NCBI GenBank assembly: GCA_030539055.1 | Contig: JAUNSV010000016.1 | Coordinates: 1-36,851 of the forward strand | Length of the DNA stretch: 36,851 nucleotides | Direction: 5' to 3' | From: Eubacteriales bacterium | GTDB lineage: Bacteria; Bacillota; Clostridia; Lachnospirales; Lachnospiraceae | In this document: piece by piece, positions 35,421 through 36,851 of the stretch | Layout of the letters: every line of letters starts with the position of its first letter | Position numbering within the stretch: position 1 is the stretch's first letter | Notes under the pieces: model-generated | Database searches by the model: none | The model's input: only the letters and a program-made list of their open reading frames with translations | What the model was told of the DNA's origin: nothing | Made by a program: the position numbers and the translations under genes

Positions 35421-35448
35421 ATTCTACCATAAATATGTGATTTGTCAA
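35421..35448 (-). promoter_or_regulatory. mraZ / dcw cluster promoter
   Basis: On the minus strand, TTGACA (35443-35448) and TAGAAT (35421-35426) are separated by 16 bases. The predicted start is near 35414, overlapping the upstream MraZ repeat. Confidence 0.75.
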
Positions 35449-35473
35449 GCTTTTTTTATGAATTTAATAAAAA

Positions 35474-35526
35474 AATATAAAAAAAACAAAAGCATTTCAT
35501 TTAATTTTGCTTTTGCTTTTGTTTTT
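35474..35526 (-). terminator. Rho-independent terminator upstream of the dcw promoter
   Basis: On the minus strand a perfect 12-bp stem (arms 35515-35526 and 35482-35493) with a 21-base loop is followed by a long T-rich tract. It would end transcription coming from the secreted-protein gene or from the stretch at 35527-35997. Confidence 0.85.
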
Positions 35527-35997
35527 GCTTAAAAACAACTATATTTAATTTTATATTAATTGAATGTACTTTTATTATTTTATTGTGTATGGTTCAATTT
35601 ATTTTTGGATAAAGGCGTTACTAGTAAATGTATTATAACCCACAATAAAATATGATGTAATAATATTTACTATATTACAACACTTAGTCAGATGAATATC
35701 CATTGTCCCAAGGCGTCCTATGGTAATATGATTTTTTAATTTCAATTTGTGGTGCCAAAAACAAAGTAAAATTTAATATCTTATTGTTAGTCATAAGACA
35801 ACAGAGGTTCATTGTGTAAGCAAGTTTGATTTCAGTGATTTGTGAGTTTTTTTGTGTTATGGTTAACAGAGCGATATGTTTTAATGTAGCAAAATAATGC
35901 TGTATTTGCTAGCGTGGGCGCGCAAGAATGGGAAAGGTTGTTTTTCTATCTCACCTCCAACTTGATTATCATAACTCATCATGTTGGTGAGGCCCGA
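35527..35997. other. 471-base stretch without a confident gene; inverted repeats and a possible remnant
   Basis: This stretch has mixed composition, with a GC-rich patch near 35909-35935 unlike the AT-rich flanks. Visible structures are: an 11-bp inverted repeat (35577-35587 with 35641-35651, extended by a GGTT/AACC pair after a bulge); a 9-bp bulged stem directly after the stop of the secreted-protein gene (35950-35961 with 35983-35991); and a small hairpin at about 35780-35800. One minus-strand frame is open from 35908 to a stop at 35684 (74 codons), with ATG codons at 35812 and 35794 but no ribosome site. Its C-terminal end reads KKSYYHRTPWDNGYSSD, which I do not recognise. No tRNA, tmRNA or known riboswitch is apparent. 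Confidence 0.5.
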
Positions 35998-36636
35998 TCA
36001 TAGGAACAGTACGGCGTTGTTAAACGTGAAGGTATAAGCCGCTCCCGCTGTTGTCCAGAAAGATGCATTTCGGGCCATCGTTAGTAGATTGGATGAAAAC
36101 GACCATAATATTCCAGCCGAGCTACATACAATAGTATCGTTCGATCTGTTAGTAATTACACCCCATCCATAGTCAGTCGCGAGCCTCCAGTTCATGGTTG
36201 GGGTTTGGGTTCCACCGTTATTGCTACTTGTAGTTAAAGAATTAGTTTCAATGGTAAGAGTTCTCCGGACATCATCATACAAACAGACAAGTGTACCCGA
36301 GGTGGTCCATCCTCCCATAATAACCGTCGTGAACGAGAGGCGAATTCCACCAGATGCATAAGCTATGACCCATTTATTAGTGGTTGGTGATAATGTGAGT
36401 GATATGTTGTCTCCTGCTTCAAAATTCATTGGGTAGCTTGAAATGTATGTTGCTATTTTATTATCAATAGTTGATTCAAGTGATATAATCTTGCTATTAA
36501 TATTGGTTATAGTTGTATCAAATTCAGCTCTTGTAATATATGAGGCATTATCGTTCACACCGATTGAAAAAGTATTTATAGAAAGAAATAATAAAATACT
36601 TAAAAATACAAATATATTTAATTTTTTATTGTTCAT
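35998..36636 (-). CDS. Secreted coiled-coil protein with a compositionally foreign C-terminal domain
   Basis: This 212-residue protein of unknown function starts with a signal peptide (about 1-25, LNIFVFLSILLFLSINTFS). A motif YITRAEF (33-39), also present in the SLH protein at 7964-9073, is followed by a short predicted coiled coil (about 38-66). A Thr/Ser/Gly/Trp-rich beta-type domain of about 140 residues completes it. Codon use changes within the gene: the first third is AT-rich like the genome, but from about 36400 down to the stop many codons end in G or C. The layout (short stalk, then variable domain) resembles fibre-like or antigen-like surface proteins, but I cannot assign a family. 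No ribosome site precedes the ATG. Confidence 0.65.
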   Translation of the reverse strand: MNNKKLNIFVFLSILLFLSINTFSIGVNDNASYITRAEFDTTITNINSKIISLESTIDNKIATYISSYPMNFEAGDNISLTLSPTTNKWVIAYASGGIRLSFTTVIMGGWTTSGTLVCLYDDVRRTLTIETNSLTTSSNNGGTQTPTMNWRLATDYGWGVITNRSNDTIVCSSAGILWSFSSNLLTMARNASFWTTAGAAYTFTFNNAVLFL

Positions 36637-36851
36637 TCAATATTTTAAATTTAATAAACCAAAATGTAATTAAATGTAAAAAATTATGTTATTATAAAAA
36701 AACAATTATGCTATCTCTCCCGCCCATCCCCAGTTTATAAAATGCAAATTATGTGATTTAGAGGCTAGGGTTAGGGATTGATTATTTTATCCGAAGCATA
36801 AATTTTTTCATTGAATTTACCATATATATCACATAAAGAAAAAAGATGAAT
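36637..36851. other. Upstream region of the secreted-protein gene; possible end of another gene
   Basis: No complete gene is visible. A possible minus-strand promoter has TTTACA about 18 bases before TATTAA, which would leave a very short leader before the ATG at 36636. Clustered C and G runs lie at 36719-36731 (CCC, CCC, CCCC on the plus strand) and 36768-36776 (GGG, GGG). A minus-strand frame is open from the window edge to a TAA at 36771-36773 (26 codons, ending KIYASDKIINP), which may be the end of an upstream gene, but a second frame is also open there, so it cannot be called. Confidence 0.35.

Noticed and set aside
35577-35651. Integron attC site
   Set aside because: The inverted repeat lacks correctly placed GTTRRRY and RYYYAAC core sites, and no integrase is seen.
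35550-36400. A diversity-generating retroelement with a variable repeat at the 3' end of the surface gene
   Set aside because: A stem directly after the stop codon looked suggestive, but no reverse transcriptase is present, no second copy of the gene's end was found by eye, and the foreign codons show no adenine-directed pattern at first and second positions. A template outside the window cannot be excluded.
1-36851. CRISPR arrays, tRNA or rRNA genes, insertion sequences
   Set aside because: I saw no regularly spaced direct repeats, no tRNA cloverleaf or CCA-end pattern, and no transposase or recombinase reading frame.

Overview
This window looks like chromosome from a low-GC Firmicute (Bacillota), most likely an anaerobic Clostridia-type bacterium. 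The evidence is the strong AT bias, HrcA with a perfect CIRCE operator, AGGAGG-type ribosome binding sites, a division/cell-wall (dcw) cluster headed by mraZ, a DnaD/DnaI helicase-loading pair, an S-layer-homology (SLH) protein and a clostridial-type GLUG/MMPL gene pair. I cannot name the species. All genes except one (thiT) lie on the minus strand, so they read from high to low coordinates.

Layout from high to low coordinates. (1) 36851-35460 is an accessory patch. It holds a secreted coiled-coil protein whose 3' two thirds are compositionally foreign, a non-coding or remnant stretch with large inverted repeats, and a strong terminator. (2) 35448-26046 is the dcw cluster: mraZ, rsmH, ftsL, a class B PBP, mraY, murD, ftsW, ftsQ and ftsZ. 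A MraZ-type operator precedes mraZ, and ftsZ has its own promoter and a terminator. murE, murF, murG and ftsA are not in the cluster. (3) 25971-22544 holds prfC, a QueT-type transporter and murC. (4) 22424-10442 is a tight run of nine genes: dnaD, dnaI-like, a long-form PRPP synthetase, an acyltransferase, an rRNA methyltransferase, malic enzyme, an MMPL exporter, a GLUG/coiled-coil secreted protein and a Mrp ATPase. (5) 10439-9903 is thiT on the plus strand, apparently leaderless, with its stop two bases from the Mrp stop. (6) 9776-4181 holds a secreted cell-wall-binding-repeat protein, then an SLH / HlyD-like adaptor / ABC ATPase / FtsX-like permease operon. (7) 4140-3487 is an apparently leaderless metallo-beta-lactamase-fold hydrolase. 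(8) 3202-2016 is the L10 leader with rplJ-rplL. (9) 1838-1 holds a phosphopantetheinyl transferase, then the CIRCE-controlled hrcA-grpE stress operon, cut by the window end.

How the genes work together: the dcw genes make lipid-linked peptidoglycan precursors and the septum, and murC supplies an early step from a nearby transcript. Regions 4 and 6 add cell-envelope export functions (MMPL plus GLUG protein; MacAB-like pump plus SLH protein). rplJ/rplL and hrcA/grpE are housekeeping units in a less usual arrangement, because rpoB does not follow rplL.

Points most worth a second look: the mosaic surface gene and the odd DNA beside it; ftsW, which has no canonical start codon for its full frame; two genes whose consensus -10 boxes lie exactly six bases before the ATG (predicted leaderless mRNAs, in thiT with no room for a TPP riboswitch); and the GLUG/MMPL export pair. 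I found no CRISPR array, tRNA, rRNA, transposase or reverse transcriptase.
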